Assembly: GCA_037176725.1 (NCBI GenBank)
Contig: JAZBRS010000054.1
Coordinates: forward strand, 11,054,001-11,118,000
From: Posidonia oceanica
Lineage: Eukaryota > Streptophyta > Magnoliopsida > Alismatales > Posidoniaceae
DNA length: 64,000 nt
Direction of reading: 5' to 3'
Numbering within the stretch: position 1 is the first letter of the stretch; each line of letters starts with the position of its first letter. Under the pieces are notes generated by a model, which saw nothing but the letters and a program-made list of their open reading frames with translations, was not told where the DNA came from and ran no database searches. This document shows positions 27,302 to 38,699 of the stretch, one piece after another. A program made the translations under genes and the position numbers.

Positions 27302-28250
27302 GGTGTGGCATGATTGTATCTTTGATAATAGGTCAAGGTTGAATGATTTAGTCTTCCACAAATTTGGCATTGCATCCCTGCTATTGACTGTTTACCACCA
27401 TTTCTGCCACCATGATTTCCTCTACCTTTATCATTCTCTTCATATTGACCTCCTCTACCAAAATGACCAACTCCTCTGAATCTCCCTTTGCCTCTATTTT
27501 TGAAATTATTTTCGCCTTCCTTTGCCACATAATTTGCAGAAATATCAATCTTAGGTTGATTCCTTATAAGTCTTTGTTCATGACTTAGAAGAAGACCAAC
27601 CAACTCATCATAACAGACAGGAGTAATTCTAGATGTTACTGATGCTACAATAGGATCGAACTCTAAACCCAAACCATTTAGTATAGACAAAACCAGATCA
27701 TCATTATCAACATTACATCCTGCAACTGCAAGACTAATAGCAAAACTCTTTGCATGATGCACAAATTCTACAATCGATCTATTTCATTTTTCAAGAGTAC
27801 CTAATTTAGATTTGTATTGAAAAACCCGAGCTTGAGATTTTGTAGCAAAATATTTTTCAAGAAACATCCATACATCTTTAGATGTAGTTAAACCAACCAA
27901 TTGAGATCCAATTTCATCAGAAACAGAAGAAACGAACCAACTCAAAACAAGTTGATCCATTCTATGCCATAGAAGATAATCTGGATTTGAGCAAATACCT
28001 GAGTTTTCACCTTCAAAAACCTTGATCAATGGAGGTGGACTAGTATATGGACCATCCACAATTCCCATCAAATCATAAGCATTAAGAAGAGAAACAAATT
28101 GTGATCTCCACAACGCATAGTTAGAGGTTGTGAGTTTGTGTGAAATGCTATTCTAAATAGCTGATGGAGGAATACTACTGGAAAAAGTTGATCCAGAACC
28201 AGAAGAAAAACTTGATCCTAACGAGTTGGAACTCACCCCTACTCCAAGAG
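27302..28250 (-). pseudogene. copia gag (UBN2-type) with damaged zinc knuckle
   Basis: Two frames, 27784-28113 and 27302-27762, are joined through a single in-frame TGA near 27786; another stop (TAG near 28153) precedes the first. Recognisable words are YALWRSQFVSLLNAYDL, DYLLWHRMDQLVLSW and LVLSILNGLG, then a Gly/Arg-rich stretch and the knuckle CQICGRLNHSTLTY, whose final Cys is Tyr. The frame runs straight into the protease region at 25293 once the solo LTR and one target copy are removed. Confidence 0.85.
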
Positions 28251-28371
28251 AAGGTACATCAACATTGCTGCACCAGATACTGAACCAGAAAACGCCACAA
28301 CTGATCAATCTCTCTTTCAATGAATCAATCTCTTCAACATGATGAGCAGATGCAACAAGGCTTTGATACCA

Positions 28372-28498
28372 TGTCAGAAATGGATGGAAGTGAAGCAGAA
28401 AGGAAGAGAAGGAATAGGAGGAAGAATCCAACAGTAACCTCCTATTGAGCTCTCTCTTATATATATACTTGAGCTTACAGTTACAACAGAATTATCCT
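28372..28498 (-). repeat. 5' LTR of the copia element, first half
   Basis: Starts TGTCAGAAATGGATGG next to the primer site and is broken by the solo LTR at 28499. The second half resumes at 31452 and runs to about 31525. Confidence 0.85.
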
Positions 28499-31446
28499 TG
28501 TAACACCTGGAAATTCATTTCCCCTGTAATTATGCTTTTTTAATGAATTCCTTGACTGTGGTCAGGTGTTATTGGCCTTGCGGGCCCCACTTGAGTTTGA
28601 TGTGGGCTTCATCTATGGTTTGTGTGGGTCTCCACCTGTGTTTTGTTGTGGACCCCACTTGTGGTGGTTGGTGGGACAGATTGCGGTCTGCTCCCTGGTT
28701 TTCTCTCTTTCCTTCTCTTCCTCTCTTTCTCTCCCTTCCTCTCTCTCTCTCTCTCCCTCCCTCCCTCTCTCTTTCCCCTCCACCCCCTCTCCCTCACGTG
28801 CCCTCCACCCTTCTCTTCCCCCCCAACCGGCTCGTGCCCTCTTCCCCACCCCTCGTGCCGATCCTCCTCCCTTCCTCCTCCTCTCCTCCCCTCGCGTCCG
28901 TGCCCTAGCCGGTTGGCGCAACTCCTCCTCCCCCTCTCCCACATCTCCATCTCCTCCTCCCTCCACTCTCTCCTCCTCCATCTTCCCCCCTTCCCTTCCT
29001 CTTCGTCTTCCTCCTCTTCTTCTTCCTCCTCTGTGTTGGTGGCTGTTGGTGGTGGCTGGCGTGCAGTGGTGGCTGGCGGTGGTGCGGTGAGCTCCGGTCG
29101 TCGTCCCAGTGGAGCGGCGCGTGGAGCTCGGAGTGCGTGTGGATCGCTGGAGAACGGAGATTGTCCCTCTGTCCCAAGGTACACGTCTCGCAATAGGAGC
29201 TCTAAATATTTAGAAATTGATATGCATGTGTTCCTTGGCATGTATAGAATGTCATGGAAGTGATTTGGTGATTTTTAGTGATTTATGTGGTTTTTAGCTG
29301 GATTTATGGCCCGAATAACTTAAATGCTTATATTATGGTTTCCCAGTGGTTTCCGGTGTTTTACCCCTCGGATTGAGGCGAATGTGATATGATTGTGTTG
29401 CTCAAGCAAAGACGCTCGTTTGCATATATTGCATGCTTGTTTTGGCATGGGTTTGATGATATTTGAGGTTTTGATAGAAAATAGCTTGAATATGGGTTTT
29501 CCGGTGTTTTTGTGATTCGTGTGCCTCGGAATGCCATATTATGTATATGGTTGCATTCCTTGTTGAATTCCGGAGATTTCGGTATAAGGCATGCTAGTTT
29601 TGGAATTTGATTCGGGTGTTTTGGGTTTTAAGTCGGTTTTCTAAGTTGGCTGCCCTGTTCTAGTTCGGCACGACCTTTTTGGTCGGTCTGCCGATTTCTG
29701 GGGGAAATCGGGATACCGGTGCATATCGGTCACTTTTTCCCGTCAGATTTAGGCCAGAACCTAAATTTAGTCGACCGATATTGATCGGTCTGCTGTTTTC
29801 AGGGTTGGATCGGTCCGACTGGTGGATTTAGTTCCACCGAAGCAGAGATTTTCGGTACGACTGGTGTGATACTGGTCTGCCGATCACTGTGCAGACCGGT
29901 TGGCTGGTGGATTTGGTTCCACCGAATCAGGGATTTTTGGTCGACCGGTGGGATTTCCGGTCTACCGATTTTGGTCTGGGTTGCTCTCCCGGGTTTGTTT
30001 TCCTACGTGGTTTCCATGATTGGTTTTGGGGCTTATTGTGCTTTAGCCCATGATATTAATAAATGTTTTCAAAGAGATTTTGAGGAAAAACATGAATGGT
30101 TTGCAAATGATTTTGTCGAGGTTTTCCGTGGCCGAAAACCTGAGAGTTGTGTTGGTTGGACCTGGGGATGCGACGGCGTTCATGTGTGTCGCTTACTTCT
30201 CTTGGGTTGAGGTCTGGGGGTCGGGGTGCCGGCCGTATCTAGCGGTATCGTAGCAGTGGACTCGGAAGATATGATACTCCTATGTAGCTGGACGTGATAC
30301 CCTAGTTGTTATGGGCACCGAGACTCGCCTGGTTTTGCGTGCTGGCTGAGCCTAGGGGTTGGAGCCTCTAGTGGTTCAGAGCACTGGTGCTGGCTGAGCC
30401 TAGGGGTTGGAGCCTCTAGTGGTTCGGAGCACTGAGCTGAGGTCACCATATATTAGGTGTGCCCTGTGGTTTGTCCTGAGTGAGGACAACTCGCCCAGTT
30501 GGGGTGAGTAGCTTTCTCAGGTGGGGATCGCTTTTGAGGCATCTCTAGTGACGAGATGCCGGGACGGACACGCTCCTCCACAGGGCGGGTGTTCGTGGCA
30601 CTGCAATGAGCTGCAGGGGTGAGTCCCTGGCTACTTCTTGAGGCCAGATCGGTTGCTTGGCGCCAGGCAACACGATCAGTTGTAGTTTTGTGCCTGCGGG
30701 GCTGTGTTTTGGTTGTTGCTAGCCGTATTAGGCCTAGAGCTTTGCTATGTTTGGGCCATATTGGGCCTAGTGTTTTCCGTCTATTTACGGCGTGAGGTTT
30801 TGCCTGAGTTTGGGCTTCGCGAGGTTTTGCTGTGTTTGGGCCAGATGTTTTCCCGCCTAGTTATGGCGTGTGTCTTTGGTTTGAGCTTTGGGCTGGTAGG
30901 CCATGATATTGATTGAGCTTTGGTTTTACGAGGTATTTCCGCCTTGTTTTGGCCGATGGGTCGAGTATTTTCCCAGCCTGAGGGGTTGGAGGGTTTTGAG
31001 TTGTATTGAAACTTTTGGGCCGGTGGGCCGTGGTTTGTGAAATATTTTGTGAACACCTGTTTTTCCTGGTTTTAGCATGTTGGCTTTGGGAAGGGTGTTT
31101 TTAATTGATTATATTGATTGTTGTGAACCCGGATTTTGGGGTTTTGACCGGTTGTGCCGTATTTGAGGTTTTTATATTGGTTTCTTGCGTGGTTTTTGCG
31201 AGATGTGTGCTGGGTGACGATTTCTGGTCACTCACGTGTACTTTGTGTGGTTTTCAGTTGCAGGTGCAGATGATTAGCTGGTTCTGAGTTTTAGTGCATA
31301 TAGTGGGAGTCACGTAGCTGTCCATTGCAGGTTCCTAGCATAGATATTTGTTGTTTAATCCAGTAGTTTATATTAATTATTGTAATTAATTAAAATTTAA
31401 ATTTATTGGACTTTTGATTTTGTTGGTAGTGACCCGGATTGTTACA
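28499..31446 (+). mobile_element. solo LTR (2,948 bp) of the Del/Tekay-like gypsy family
   Basis: Starts TGTAACACCTGGAAATTC and ends GGATTGTTACA. The flanks ATCCT (28494-28498) and ATCTT (31447-31451) are the target duplication. It breaks the 5' LTR of the copia element. It is the same family, in the opposite orientation, as the LTR at 52445-55559: both begin TGTAACACC(Y)GG.AATTCATTTCC in their own sense. It contains a CT-rich tract (about 28690-28790), a GC-rich leader, and repeated GGTGGATTT-GTTCCACC hairpins near 29820 and 29908. Apparent long ORFs here are by-products of the CT and GC bias. Confidence 0.88.
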
Positions 31447-31451
31447 ATCTT

Positions 31452-31525
31452 TCCAACAAAGAAGATCATGACACATGGATTCTGTTATAACTAATATAAC
31501 AGATTTACTGATTACAAAAATTTCT
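31452..31525 (-). repeat. 5' LTR of the copia element, second half
   Basis: Matches the left LTR from TCCAACAAACAAGATCATG onward to AAAATTTCT; displaced by the 2.95-kb solo LTR. Confidence 0.8.
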
Positions 31526-32246
31526 TCATGTTGATTAAGCCTATATATATTAACACCATGAAAACGTGTACATATATTGAAGCCATGGAAACAATTCAAT
31601 TAAATAGATTGGCTTTCCTTATTCTTAAAGAATACAATATTTCCAGAAATGATGATAACATTTTGGATAATACAAGGAAGTCACAGATTGACAACCCCTT
31701 GCCAAAATGAATCAATGATTGTCGCTATTTTAGAGCACGGCGAAGGTTTGGGCCCGACAAAAATCAGCAAACAACAAGGAATGATAGTTTTTTTTCCAAA
31801 ACAAAGACTTTATGACTCCATAATTAGTTATGATATTTTAGATCTGGACTCTCTTATTCCAGATGCGGTTAATACTTAATTTGGACTGTAATCTTAATAC
31901 TATCCTACTGATACTTTGATACTCTAATACTTCGTTACTATAGTTCTTATAGTTGGGCTTGGCAGGTTGGGTGGTGGTCAATTATTTTCTGTTTGGCCTT
32001 TGCTTTATTTTGCATAGATACTTTGTTCTTGTCATTTTGTGGTTGGATGAGTTTTGTGATTTTTTTGGCTCCCATCTTTAACATGGGTTTTTGTAATTGT
32101 GCTTTATGTACTTCTTGCTTGGCTGTGGTACTCATAGCTAAGTTATTATCAATAGAATCTTAAACCGTTTACAAAAAAACTTTACAAATAAAACAAACAT
32201 CCTCTGCAGGTCAAAGAAAAGATAGGATGGTGGATTTTGCATATCT
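31526..32246. other. intergenic with probable LINE 3' end
   Basis: About 31920-32180 is T/G-rich, ending ATCAATAGAATCT then GTTTACAAAAAAA, like the 3' terminus of a truncated plus-strand plant LINE. No coding part is kept. Confidence 0.3.
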
Positions 32247-32874
32247 AGGGTGCGTTTGGTTGTACTTTTCCAAGTTAAGTTCTATCTTTTTTCTAGAAGT
32301 TAGGTTTTTATTCCATTTCTAGAAGCTGACTTCTACTAAAAAATATGTAGAATCTTATTTCACCAAACTGGGAACATGTAGATCCTAAGCTTCAACAATA
32401 AGGCTAATAGTCTAATTTATCCTTTAATTCTATGCTTATAAGAGAACTTCATTCAATCATACACAAAACATAATTTTAGCATGAAATGGACATTATTCAA
32501 AGAAGATGTAGTAGATCTGAGTTTCACTTGTAAAACTCAATTGCTAAACGTAATCTCTAACTTCAGCAAACAAAATCACTTACATGAATACATGAACATT
32601 ATTCAAAGAAGATGCAGGTTTAGTAATATTATAAATTATAAAGGTAAAATAAAGTTAATACATGAATATTACAAGGACAATATGGAGAAAAAAATAAAAT
32701 AAAATCCACAGCCGTTAGTAGAAGCATTCTAACTAATACATATTTTCATATTGTAGAAGCTAGAGCTTCTACCAGAAACTATGTTCTGATACCTTATTTG
32801 GAATAACTTTTGGGTGTTTTATACTTATGTAAAAATCTACACATTAGAATCTAAAGCTAAACTAAACACACTCT
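32247..32874. mobile_element. MITE-like element
   Basis: The left end AGGGTGCGTTTGGTTGTA mirrors the right end, which reverse-complements to AGAGTGTGTTTAGTTTAG. AT-rich and noncoding. The target duplication is not resolved. Confidence 0.5.
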
Positions 32875-33188
32875 TAACAGTAAGATGACTAAAACAAGGA
32901 AGTGAATTGTTATGATTCTAATCTAGTATCACTTGATACTTTTTTTTTTTTCAAACTACACTACTTAGTCCATTGGATTTTTTACTTCAAGGAGAATCAA
33001 TATCGCTTGATACTTACACTAGAAACATATTCATGCTTCAAGATCTTTAACAAATTGTTCCTGTTTTTCTTCCCACTTAGAAGTTGGCGGAAGTTGACTT
33101 TTTTTTTCTTCAACTCCTAACAGCTTGTAGAGTAGGGAGTGGAACGGAGTGAACAGACGAAAATGGATTGCTTCCGTATGAACACTAA

Positions 33189-33223
33189 AAAGGTCAAAGG
33201 TCAAAGGTCAAAGGTCAAAGGTC
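33189..33223. repeat. five tandem AAAGGTC units (W-box-like array)
   Basis: Five perfect 7-bp copies. Each joint reads TTTGACC on the minus strand, a W-box core. No gene lies nearby in either direction, so function is doubtful. Confidence 0.85.
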
Positions 33224-33309
33224 AGATTCTCATCAGCTGCCAAATATACTAGTGTTGTTAAACGTATACAATATCTTCTACATGTCCTCATGAGCTGTAC
33301 CTTACCATT

Positions 33310-34476
33310 CTTTTTTAGTTTTTGCCTCTTTGTCCAGTTTGCAACTCGGCCTCCAAGCCCTTGCTTGTTAGCCATATAGTCGGCAGCAACAAACTAACAA
33401 TGGACAGGACAGCCACAACATCACAGGTCCAACCAGCGTCATGAGGCTAGAATGTAAAAAGTCAGAGTTGTTTCAAATTTGTTTTTTTATAAAGGCCAAA
33501 ATGCAACTGTAGGTGCCTACAGGATATATCCTGTAGACACATAAAATCTTAGACGTACTTATAATTTCAAAGGCCAAGATTAAATCTAGATTTCCTCCCC
33601 TCCTTCCTTTTTCGCCTCCCCTCCTCCCTTTCTTGCCTCTCCACCCTGCTGCTGCTGCTGCTGTTGCTGTCTTCTCACCCTCCTCCTCACTGCCGCCGCC
33701 GCCTCCCCACCCTCCTCCTGCCGTTGCCTCCACTCCCTCTTCCTCCTCCTCCTCCTGCCGTCGCCTCCCTGTCCCTCTCCACCGCCGCCGCCTCCTTCTT
33801 CTCTTCTTCTCTCCTATCGTATCGTTCTCCTTTTTCTCGTCGTTGCCTCCCCGCTCCTCCAACGTGCTTCTCCTCCCAATGTCCTGGACGTCCGTATAAT
33901 TTCAAAGGCCAAGATTAAATCTGGACTTCCTCCCCTCCTCCCATTTTCGCCTCTTCTCCTCCCTTTCTTGCCTCCCCACCCTCCTCCTCCTCCTCCTCCT
34001 GTCTTCCCACCCTCCTCCTCACCGCCGCCGCCTCCCCACCCTCCTCCTGTCGTCGCCTCCACTCCCTTTTCCTCCTCCTCCTCCTCCCTGCCCCTCTCCA
34101 CCGCTGCCGCCTCTTTCTCCTCTTTTTCTCTCCCATCGCCTCGTTCTCCTCTTTCTCGTCGTTGCTTCCCCGCCCCTCCAACACGCTCCTCCTCCCTCGT
34201 GTACTGCACTACGCTGCCATCTCCACATGCTCCATCTCCGTTTGCGCTGCCCGCCTCCTCCAGGTGCCTCCCCCTCTTCCTTTTCTCCCTCAGCTGTTGG
34301 TTAAATCCAATGGTTGACATTTTACTCACTTAAGGTGCCTATAGGCATTTTACCTGTAGGCGCTTACAAAAAATGCGTCCTGTTTTATAAAATCAGAGAA
34401 CACCTAAATCATCATGTCAAGTGACATACAAATTACTTCAATAAATCCAACAAGTCAAGTCTGTAATGTTAACAAA
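33310..34476. repeat. copy 1 of a dispersed duplicated segment
   Basis: Begins CTTTTTTAGTTTTTGCC and ends GTCTGTAATGTTAACAAATAG. A close copy lies at about 49446-50257. Each copy carries the Mutator-like MITE described separately. Source element not identified. Confidence 0.75.
33494..34382. mobile_element. Mutator-like MITE with 9-bp target duplication, copy 1
   Basis: TTTTATAAA flanks both sides (33485-33493 and 34383-34391), the 9-bp size typical of Mutator-like elements. The left end GGCCAAAATGCAACTGTAGG matches the reverse complement of the right end (GGACGCATTTTTTGTAAGCG) with mismatches, and both go into GCCTACAGG. The interior is a (CTC/CCG)-rich tract. Compared with copy 2 it has an internal duplication of about 335 bp (units starting 33561 and 33896). 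Confidence 0.75.
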
Positions 34477-34730
34477 TAGTGCCTCCCCCGTCTACCGCGC
34501 TGCTCGCCTCCTACGTCGCCGCCACCGTCGCTCCTTCGAGCTCCCCCGTGTACTAGTGGCCTCCCCTGTGTATCGCGCTGCCCGCCTCCTCCACTGCCGC
34601 CGTTGCTCCTCCTCCGCCGCCTCCTCGCCCCTCCCCCTCCACCACCTCCTCGCCTATGTTGTCGTCGCCTTTCCTCCCCGCCCCTCCAACGGCTGATGTT
34701 GCTTGTCTACAGGAAAAATTCCTGTAGGCA
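34477..34730. repeat. partial third copy of the CT/GC-rich MITE interior and end
   Basis: Contains CCCGTGTAC, CCTCCCCGCCCCTCC and a CCAACGGCTGA ... CCTGTAGGCA end, like the right part of the MITEs at 33494 and 49628. Confidence 0.45.
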
Positions 34731-35330
34731 CACTACAACAAAATTATATTTACGCAACAAATTATTTCGTTGCAAAATATTTAAGTTACGTTGCCAATAG
34801 TGTTTGGTAACGAATATTTTTTTGCCAAATTTTCATAACAATTGCCCAAGTTGCTAAAGGCTTTCGATAACGGAATTTTTTATTATTTCTATTGTAAATT
34901 ACTAATCTTTTAACATCTAATTTTAAGACTTTAGATAACATAATATCCGTTGCTAAACTCATGCCACATGTATATCCAAATTTTGATGACATGGACCAAT
35001 CGCCATGTAGATATGCTGACATCAACGAATAATTTCATTGCAAAATGACACATGATTCCTTTTATTTTTCCCTTTGGCAACGAATTTTCCATTGCATGCA
35101 AACATTTTTCTATAAAAAAACAATCATTTCTAGTTATAATAAACCATTACTGCAAGCTATAAGAATTGAAACATGATATAAAATCTATAAATTTCAATTT
35201 ATTAACTATTATGCAAAACTAACACACAAAAGACTTCATAAGAAATCAACACGTTCAAATAAACTATTAAATCATTTTATAGTATCCACAACAAACTCTA
35301 TGATTCAAAACCACAAGTCTTGAACATATG
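34731..35330. mobile_element. CACTA-type transposon end (left terminus and subterminal region)
   Basis: CACTACAACAAAATTATA is a standard plant CACTA terminus. It is followed by subterminal copies of TTTCGTTGCAAAAT/GGCAACGAATTTTCC-like words in both orientations up to about 35100. The matching right end was not found in the window, so the element is truncated or replaced by the copia remnant that follows. Confidence 0.6.
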
Positions 35331-35337
35331 TTCTCAA

Positions 35338-35695
35338 AATTGTTGCTTTATCTACCACTGAAGCAGAATATGTAGATACAGGATCATGTGGAACTCAAGT
35401 TTTATGGTTAAAACAAACTATTACATATTATGGTTTTGATTTCTCTTCTATTCCCATGTTTTGTGACAATACTCGCACTATTCATCTTTCAAAAAATCCT
35501 GTTTTGCATTCTAGAACAAAGCATATAGAGATTAGACATCATTTCTTAAGTGATCATATTATTAAGAAAGATTTTGAATTGGTTTTTGTACCCATACAAG
35601 AATAATTAGTTGATATATTTACAAAACCTTTAGCTAAGGATGCATTCATGAACATTAAGAGAAATGTAAGCATTTGTAAATTGTCTGATTGTTAG
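35338..35695 (+). pseudogene. copia RNase H fragment
   Basis: Reads VALSTTEAEYVDTGSCG, MFCDNTRTIHLSKNP, KHIEIRHHFLSDHI and FTKPLAKDAFMNIKR to a natural stop. One in-frame TAA interrupts it (before LVDIFTKPL). This is the C-terminus of a copia polyprotein; the rest is missing upstream. The C-terminal style and what follows suggest a Sirevirus-like element. Confidence 0.85.
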
Positions 35696-36204
35696 ATTTT
35701 TTGTGTTTCTTTTGATATAAATGTGTTTTCGTCTTGAAATCTATTTCATATTATTTCTACTATTTTAAAATATTTTTCTGAAATTTTCTGGAATTTATTT
35801 ATTTATTTTTGATTTGTCTGTGCTTAATGGACGACTATAGCGGAGGTCCGAAAAGTTACTGCCCCTAGACAAGGCTTCAACGGACATCTGTGTGGACGTC
35901 CGTTGCAGCACGATTAGCCCTAAATCGTGTCCTATTTAAGTGTTTTCTCTTTTTTTCTTCACTTTTCCTCTTCTACACCCTCACCTGCACATTCCTCTCT
36001 CCTTTCTCGGTGGATTTCTTCTTCTTCCTCGCTGGATCTCCTTCATCTCGCTGGTTTCTTGACCGATCTCTCTCTTCTCTTCCTTTTAGGACTTCTTCAC
36101 ATCGAATCTACCCCTCTTTCGATGGATCTCGCCTCTTCTTGCACAGATCTCATTGGTTTGTGAAGAATCTCGTTGGATCTTCAAGGTTAACGCCGAATCT
36201 TGTC

Positions 36205-36553
36205 ACCAATGGCTTCCTCAAGTTGTTCGCACAAGAAGCTTGCTTCCAAGAGAAAAGAATCGGAGTTGGAATAATTTATAGGTCCAAATCATCAAAATCC
36301 TTCTTTTAATCACTCTTCTTTTGAAAGATATTTGAGTAGAAATCTTCTCATTGAGCGTGTTATCCAGAAGTTGATTTCTTTAACTTTGGCATTGTATCAA
36401 TTCTTATTGTTGCTAAAATTTACAAGTATCTTTTGTTTGACTATCACAATAGGGAGATAACAATTTTTGACCAAATAATCAGAAGTAATTTTAATAGGAT
36501 GGCCATTAACATAAGAAAGAATATGGGTATCTTTATTCTCTAAAAGGGAGAGA
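36205..36553 (+). pseudogene. possible extra 3' ORF remnant of the Sirevirus-like copia
   Basis: A short frame starts MASSSCSHKKLASKRKE and, after a stop, continues FNHSSFERYLSRNLLIERVI. This resembles the N-terminal part of the plant-transposon proteins carried downstream of pol in some plant elements. It lies between the RNase H fragment and the 3' LTR. Heavily degraded; the identification is tentative. Confidence 0.35.
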
Positions 36554-37390
36554 TTGTTAGAATTTAAATGTTATTTTGATGATGTCAAGTGAATTGGATT
36601 TTATTTTGAATTTTGAATTGATTTGTTCTTTTCAATTTCAAAGATATTTAATGTGATCATTGTGGTTTGAATTTGTCAATTGGGAATTCTTTGTATGGTT
36701 GCCATTTTGGTGGAGTGTTTGTTGCAGGTATATAGAAGATGTTTTTTTAAAAACAACCTCCAAGCAAAAACGGACGTCTGCTTGGATGTTCGTTAGAAGG
36801 CATGACGATCATAGACGTTTGGTGCAAATGTTCGCTGAAGATGAGCTTCATGTCAGAGGATTTTCGAATGGTTGGTGCGGACGTATGTTGGAAGGTCCTA
36901 AAGATCAATGGTTGAACGAACGTCCGCATGGACGTCCACTTCGAGGTGTAAATGACAGATTTTTTAAAATAACAGCTATTTTCTTTGTAGATTAATTTAT
37001 AAAAAAGCATTTAGGACTTCTCAAGACTTATTCCACATTTCTTCTGATATTCTTCAAGCCTTCAAGATCTTCAAATCTATTTCTTCATTTTTGTGTTATC
37101 TTGATCTAAAACGTTTTCTAATCTTTATAACGTGAGAGTGTGCTTGGATTCTTCAATGTGTGAAGGATTCTGTAAGAAGTGTAAACAGGTTCTTCTCCGC
37201 TCATTCAAGGGAGAAGCATACTAAAACTTTACGAGGTAGTGGTGCATTGAGACTAGAGTAGGACGGTGTACAAACCAGTATAAAGTTCTTTATGTATTTT
37301 TGTGGTGAATGATCTTATATGGTGAATAATTGCATATAATTTTGTAAGATCTTTTTAATTAATTGATAAATCGATTGATTTTATATATTG
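36554..37390 (+). repeat. 3' LTR of the Sirevirus-like copia (right end uncertain)
   Basis: A polypurine tract AAAAGGGAGAGAT (about 36541-36553) is directly followed by TGTTAGAATTTAAATG, the usual LTR start. The LTR contains pairs of GGACGTCCG-like palindromes (36765-36945). The right end could not be fixed because no duplication or second LTR is present. Confidence 0.5.
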
Positions 37391-38699
37391 ACTTTGTACT
37401 CTATTCACCTTTACGTCAATGTAATCCATCCAACGGGTACCTTTGTTTTATTGACCGAAAAGGTTCTTACTCACTGCCATCGCTTTCCGATGGCATGTTT
37501 TGTGGTCCGATCTAGTGTTTCGGCTATTCCTGTCATAGTCCATCTTACTATGGCTACATGCTCCCATATGTTACCATCTAGTCTACCATATTTGATTGAT
37601 AATTTTGACATTTCAATGATTGAAATAGGTTTACCCATGTATACGCCTTTTAGTTTTGATTTTTCCTCGACAAAGCTTGACCGTTCATCGGTATATATCT
37701 CCATTGCGACTTTTCCAATTAATGATAAAATAATGATGCCATGCATCTTTCTAAGAATTTTCTATGAATGTTCTTTAGTGAATCACTCAAAAAAAGGTTG
37801 GGATCTAGAATGTTGAAACGTCATTGTTTTGGGCTCGGTCACGCTGAATCAAATTGAAGGTTTCATGCATTAGTGTTAATTCCTTGACGGTGGTTGATCA
37901 AATATACCGAGCTGAATCAAAGAAATATAATCGATGTTGAAACGGTATGGACCAGCTGTTGGCGTAAGTTGATTCTTGAGATCAGTGGATTATCATATTA
38001 AGCTGAGCATTCTATGAGATGGTGGGTCTTGTCTATTATATACTATTTTTTTAAGAGAGATAATATATGCTAATAACAATGAGTATCAAAATTTTACTTT
38101 TCCTTTTTTTCTCTTTTATTGAGATTATTCTATTTTTTAATCCCGTTATGTAAGGACATATTATTCCACCGATCATTTTAATTTCAACCTCATTAAATAG
38201 GACCATTAATTCCATCAATAACTATTTTAATTTGATTATGTGGGGTCTACCTAATTTATTTATAATTATATATTTTTTGTTGATTTTTTAAACTTTATTT
38301 TTTTTCTTTTTGGTTTTACAAAATTAATTATTTGTTATATATGTAAGTATGCTTGAGAGTAAGATTTCGCTTCGGTGTAAACAAGTCGGATTAGGATGGG
38401 TCAAAAATTTACCCTTATTCAACATGGAAAATAACGGATTAGGTAAAGATCCTCTAATACCCACAGGTTAGTAGGTTGAGCTGGTAGAATAGGTTGACCC
38501 AATGGTAAATGGGTTATGGGTGGACAAAATCTTTATTTTTATCCATTCCAAACAGGTAGGATTGGAGTGGATGAATAGGTCATACCTAACCCACTTACAA
38601 CTCTAATTGCAATCATATTTTTTTGTATCTTTTATTTATAAAAAATATTCTTATGCATGTTAACATATAATACAATCATCATACATAGTGAAATAGGTT
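37391..38699. other. unassigned, no supported gene
   Basis: A minus-strand open frame at 37471-37746 (91 codons) and an overlapping plus frame exist; neither shows a family I recognise. The remainder is AT-rich. Confidence 0.3.

Larger units (their letters stand above)
21644..31525 (-). mobile_element. Ty1/copia retrotransposon, nested host of two solo LTRs
   Basis: The 3' LTR is at left (21644-21844). The 5' LTR is at right (28372-28498 plus 31452-31525). Gag, protease, integrase, RT and RNase H are read right to left, the copia order. The primer site TGGTATCAAAGCC (minus strand, 28359-28371) abuts the 5' LTR and suits initiator tRNA-Met. The flanks CCATG (21639-21643) and TCATG (31526-31530) are a likely target duplication. 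Removing the two insertions (25294-27301 and 28499-31446) leaves about 4.9 kb, a normal copia length. Coding frames have several stops and shifts, so the copy is dead. Confidence 0.9.

Noticed and set aside
28543..29263. Several overlapping long ORFs on both strands (up to 213 codons)
   Set aside because: They lie in the CT-rich and GC-rich leader of a solo LTR. All frames are low-complexity Ser/Pro/Leu or Arg/Glu/Gly, as composition alone produces.
33473..34333. ORFs on both strands in the CT/CCG-rich MITE
   Set aside because: Low-complexity repeats inside a noncoding MITE; the related copy at 49628 does not keep the frames.
37388..37816. 139-codon plus frame and overlapping 91-codon minus frame
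   Set aside because: No recognisable family or gene structure; left as unassigned sequence.
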